From NCBI GenBank assembly GCA_903881535.1, contig CAIRTT010000249.1, positions 1-35,036 of the forward strand: a stretch of DNA of 35,036 nucleotides, read 5' to 3'. The position numbers were made by a program, and so were the translations under genes. The notes under the pieces were generated by a model. It saw only the letters and a program-made list of their open reading frames with translations, was not told where the DNA came from and searched no databases. Source of the DNA: an uncultured Armatimonadota bacterium. Its GTDB lineage: Bacteria; Armatimonadota; Armatimonadia; Armatimonadales; Armatimonadaceae. Of the stretch, positions 33,301-35,036 are shown piece after piece. The stretch's first letter is position 1. Each line of letters starts with the position of its first letter.

Positions 33301-35036
33301 GCGTTCCTACGCAACGATTGAAGTTCGTAAAGGAAAGCAATTAAATGACCCAACACAAGGGTTAAGTCAATCTATTTCAAACACTATTGACCCAAAACTA
33401 TTGCAAGAATATCACGAGGAATTCGCGCGGTCCGGTGAACATAGTATGTATTTTGCTAAGAACTTCTGGCCATGGCTCAAACAAACCCATCCTGAAACAT
33501 ATGAAGCGATGACTAAAGTGGGTAAGCCCATAATTCAACAAATAAAAGGCGTTGGGAATGCCGCTGTTAAGAAAGAATATTGGCCTTTGGTGCAGGACTT
33601 TGTCAAAAGCGGGTCGTGGTCAGGTGTGAATGACTTGCATAATACAGGGTTGTCAAATGTTGGCGGCAGATATTTCACCGAGCCTGAGCTTGTTGAGGCG
33701 GCTAAAAAGTATGGGCGCATGGGAGTCCAAGACACCACGTGGGAAGTTGCAAAACAACGGCACATCGATGCAGGCATGACAGAAGAGCGGGCTCTGGAAA
33801 ACTGGGTTGAAGGGTTTAGAGAGGGCCGAGGCAGGCTTGATATTCCACCCGAAGGCTTCGCTGCAGGCGGCAGCGTCAGAGCATACGATCCATCCCGGGT
33901 AGACCAGATTATGAACAGTATCAACACCCCGAGCAATTACGCAGCCGGCGGCCTTGCTGAGTTAGCCAACAAGTACGAAGGCGGCCCGTGCTACCAGTTT
34001 AAACATGACGACCATGACGAGCACTTCAACTTTGGTGGTGGTGGTGGGGTTGCCAAGGCTATGCGCGAGTGGCTCAAAGACCACCCAGAGAAGAGCTTGC
34101 AAAAGCTGAAGATGACGGCAGGAGGAGAAGACCCCGCGCAGTTGCTCAAGGCTATGGAAGAGGGCACTGACCCAAATCCTTCGGCACACATGCTTGAGCA
34201 GATGCCAAGCATCAAGGCAAAAGGTGCAATCAACAACTGGATCGACAGCACCCTGAAGAATTACGTCAAGCGCGACTACGGTCAAGAATGGGATCCGTTG
34301 TCCCAGCTGACTCCGGAACAGCGCCATGTTCCTTTGATGGATGAGCAGTACCGCAAAGAACAAATCAATGCCGTCTGGCCACCCAGAAACACAATAAACA
34401 AACGAAACCCGGCGGGGATCACAACGGTTACCCGCGCCCAACTTGAGAACCCACAGCTGAGAGAACAATATCAGAAACCCGACTATTTGGAATCTATCTA
34501 CAAAGAAAACCCGTGGATGCTCAACAAGGGAATGGACGAGCCAATCTCGTCATTTGATTCTTACGGTTTAGGGCTGGAGCATCTGACCGACGAGCTGCAC
34601 AATGCCACCCGCCCGGACTCAGACCTGCCTGATCAGTTGCGCATTAGGCCTGAATCCTTGAGCCGGATGTCGATGTCGCAAGCATCCCAGCTGGTGGGCA
34701 AGATCAATGAATACAGGGCTGCGTTAAAGGCTGCTAACGCGCAAAAGGCACTACTAACCCCTTACAAAGAATACAAATCAGGACACAAATGGGTTGAGTT
34801 GCCGGATGCATCTGATCCACAAGGATTAAAGGCGGTAATGGACACTGGTTGCGAAGGCGGCTGGTGTACTATGGGTGAGGATGAAGCAAGAGGTTATAGC
34901 CGAGCGGCGGACGGAAGGAAGCTCTATGCCTTGATAGATCCAGAAGGAAAGCCGCACGTTCAAGCTTATACTGTAAAAAACAACTTAGATCCTAACAGCC
35001 TGAATTCTGGCTACCACTTAGATCCTAACAGCACCA
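30338..35036 (+). CDS. Giant polyvalent-type protein (partial, runs off the right edge)
   Basis: The frame from the ATG at 30338 (GGGGTGAG upstream) stays open to the window end, at least 1566 residues; the track missed it because no stop is present. The order read is as follows. First a DUF6973-like module (NGPGDAMRHLMF...AHEY...EMDLYNDTLGR, about 64-125). Then an ADP-ribosyltransferase-like module (RLYHGGSEEGF...GYKAVEMGDEHGTSYLMM, about 205-370). Then GGLIRKYDEGG and a segment similar to the virion protein at 12562. It continues with two PcfJ-like modules (MRHSVGGY...IFSLRD...ATIEV and CEGGWC...YALIDPEGKPHVQ). This is like polyvalent proteins ejected with the DNA. Confidence 0.8.
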   Translation, partial: MPKKTAPQNTGLFNKMLGSIAKGVGTATSSHPVDSLLGFVSPDLLAMKLDAEKAGNAYPVADRWNGPGDAMRHLMFSSKLADRYGQIPSQLESLAHEYLLNFGESSAEREMDLYNDTLGRSIAGQTSDPAEMQRLAQKYVDEGTAKTIKGKEGAPSNYGGGGAVIKAAERAAARAVEKSAAKPVLHAAPNVVNMNNIPDEKEGYLRLYHGGSEEGFTSVPDSSTTAGFSFDGLFAHPEKRSSWGAHGNGSNYFADIKEPEILTQNALDYHIPYENTVAALKKAMPWLNDNDVDLAHSAVIEDKNVHDMDANDVSRVFRADDPGQASWEAQRLRGNVARNLGYKAVEMGDEHGTSYLMMPGVPLTQVIETDSSDLGHAHGGLIGLAQKYGGGGLIRKYDEGGDVAVPDTQPSIMGALKDPQFRQDVANNFRDAAYRGAVAGTLGAPVDIANMLANLGTAGYGYLGNKAGMLRGSEMPATYNEPVGGSEWIGNKLRDYGVIGGNRNLTAEVIAGLGLPLVPVAAEARIPQMDRALEQMAANYAAKDDLNAGAFGQRGAIKLRGGNWLKGSIEESLNGLKARTMNEFELKNLAESQGVDVAERMRINQQPAEALNNWVDKTLTKYVKNDMGTPEDPLRIMADKHAVDKPAKLAEVQGRIDAFAAKMEQTARERGVPVGDLTSMRQQMIGLEKEKALVEARQGLHFEPQQRGPQIIEDLRHNREMEGFPGAGFGQSELARRWETATDKVIHPEQARDILRGPNYVNAAIAKAHVDHSLANDPWLLKVPPETKVYDLPATMRPPEHLGFDHLIDELRNATNPESGLPKELLINPKDLPKITMEQAVDRVADINAWRAAQKVEANKAMANNPATFTHKEYPEQGMKWVQLKRPEAVLEEGHVPGAVSGYPDLHGIIDQRTGQSVSPGRYNPEEAMDLYKREERTKSLADALKHEGDTMRHSVGGYGVKGGYGAGGIDAILDGRASIFSLRDAEGRSYATIEVRKGKQLNDPTQGLSQSISNTIDPKLLQEYHEEFARSGEHSMYFAKNFWPWLKQTHPETYEAMTKVGKPIIQQIKGVGNAAVKKEYWPLVQDFVKSGSWSGVNDLHNTGLSNVGGRYFTEPELVEAAKKYGRMGVQDTTWEVAKQRHIDAGMTEERALENWVEGFREGRGRLDIPPEGFAAGGSVRAYDPSRVDQIMNSINTPSNYAAGGLAELANKYEGGPCYQFKHDDHDEHFNFGGGGGVAKAMREWLKDHPEKSLQKLKMTAGGEDPAQLLKAMEEGTDPNPSAHMLEQMPSIKAKGAINNWIDSTLKNYVKRDYGQEWDPLSQLTPEQRHVPLMDEQYRKEQINAVWPPRNTINKRNPAGITTVTRAQLENPQLREQYQKPDYLESIYKENPWMLNKGMDEPISSFDSYGLGLEHLTDELHNATRPDSDLPDQLRIRPESLSRMSMSQASQLVGKINEYRAALKAANAQKALLTPYKEYKSGHKWVELPDASDPQGLKAVMDTGCEGGWCTMGEDEARGYSRAADGRKLYALIDPEGKPHVQAYTVKNNLDPNSLNSGYHLDPNST

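Noticed and set aside
1-35036. Integrase, attachment site or lysogeny module
   Set aside because: No tyrosine or serine recombinase and no duplicated att core is visible. One small HTH protein alone does not prove temperate lifestyle.

Overview
The window is 35 kb of a tailed double-stranded DNA phage (Caudoviricetes) genome or prophage-like contig. It carries genes for both terminase subunits, virion assembly, lysis, ERF/YqaJ-type recombination, NinB and NinG, SSB, a helicase and a primase. No tape-measure protein, tail sheath or tail tube is visible. The adaptor and stabilisation-like genes are followed by a run of long, low-complexity internal-virion-type proteins, which suggests a short-tailed (podovirus-like) particle. 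NinB, NinG, ERF and YqaJ point to a pseudomonadotal (Gram-negative) host. This host call is inference, because no host gene, tRNA or integrase is present. Portal and capsid genes are absent and probably lie outside the window; on a circular map they would fall between the right end and the left end.

Layout: (1) 1-1.4 kb, a lysis-type cassette of small membrane proteins, a DUF5675-like protein and a three-TM holin-like protein. (2) 1.4-13.8 kb rightward: a secreted protein, head-tail adaptor, fibre-like protein, stabilisation/hub-like protein, GNAT protein and four large internal-virion-type proteins. (3) 13.8-16.0 kb leftward: an ERF annealing protein, YqaJ exonuclease, PD-(D/E)XK-like protein and a small ORF, in an operon with overlapping start and stop codons. 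(4) 16.1-19.9 kb rightward: an HTH regulator, SF2 helicase, Toprim primase, NinB and NinG. (5) 19.9-25.4 kb leftward: about twenty small accessory genes including SSB, driven by four copies of a promoter/operator-like repeat. (6) 25.4-26.25 kb: a structured intergenic region with a good rightward promoter. (7) 26.25-35 kb rightward: a small conserved protein, TerS, TerL, two small proteins, and a giant polyvalent ORF that runs off the window.

The most remarkable feature is in TerL. The gene contains a 351-residue intein inserted just before the Walker B strand. The intein has good splicing blocks A, B, F and G but no in-frame homing endonuclease. Instead, a complete zinc-knuckle HNH endonuclease gene is encoded in the +1 frame, entirely inside the intein DNA. 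It starts just after block B and ends within block G. About 270 codons are therefore dual-coded: one frame keeps the terminase/intein precursor open, while the other encodes the endonuclease.

Secondary highlights are the iterated leftward promoter/operator repeats, the giant ORF with ADP-ribosyltransferase-like and duplicated PcfJ-like modules, a YxxGG-type motif recurring across virion proteins, and duplicated zinc-ribbon and coiled-coil small genes.
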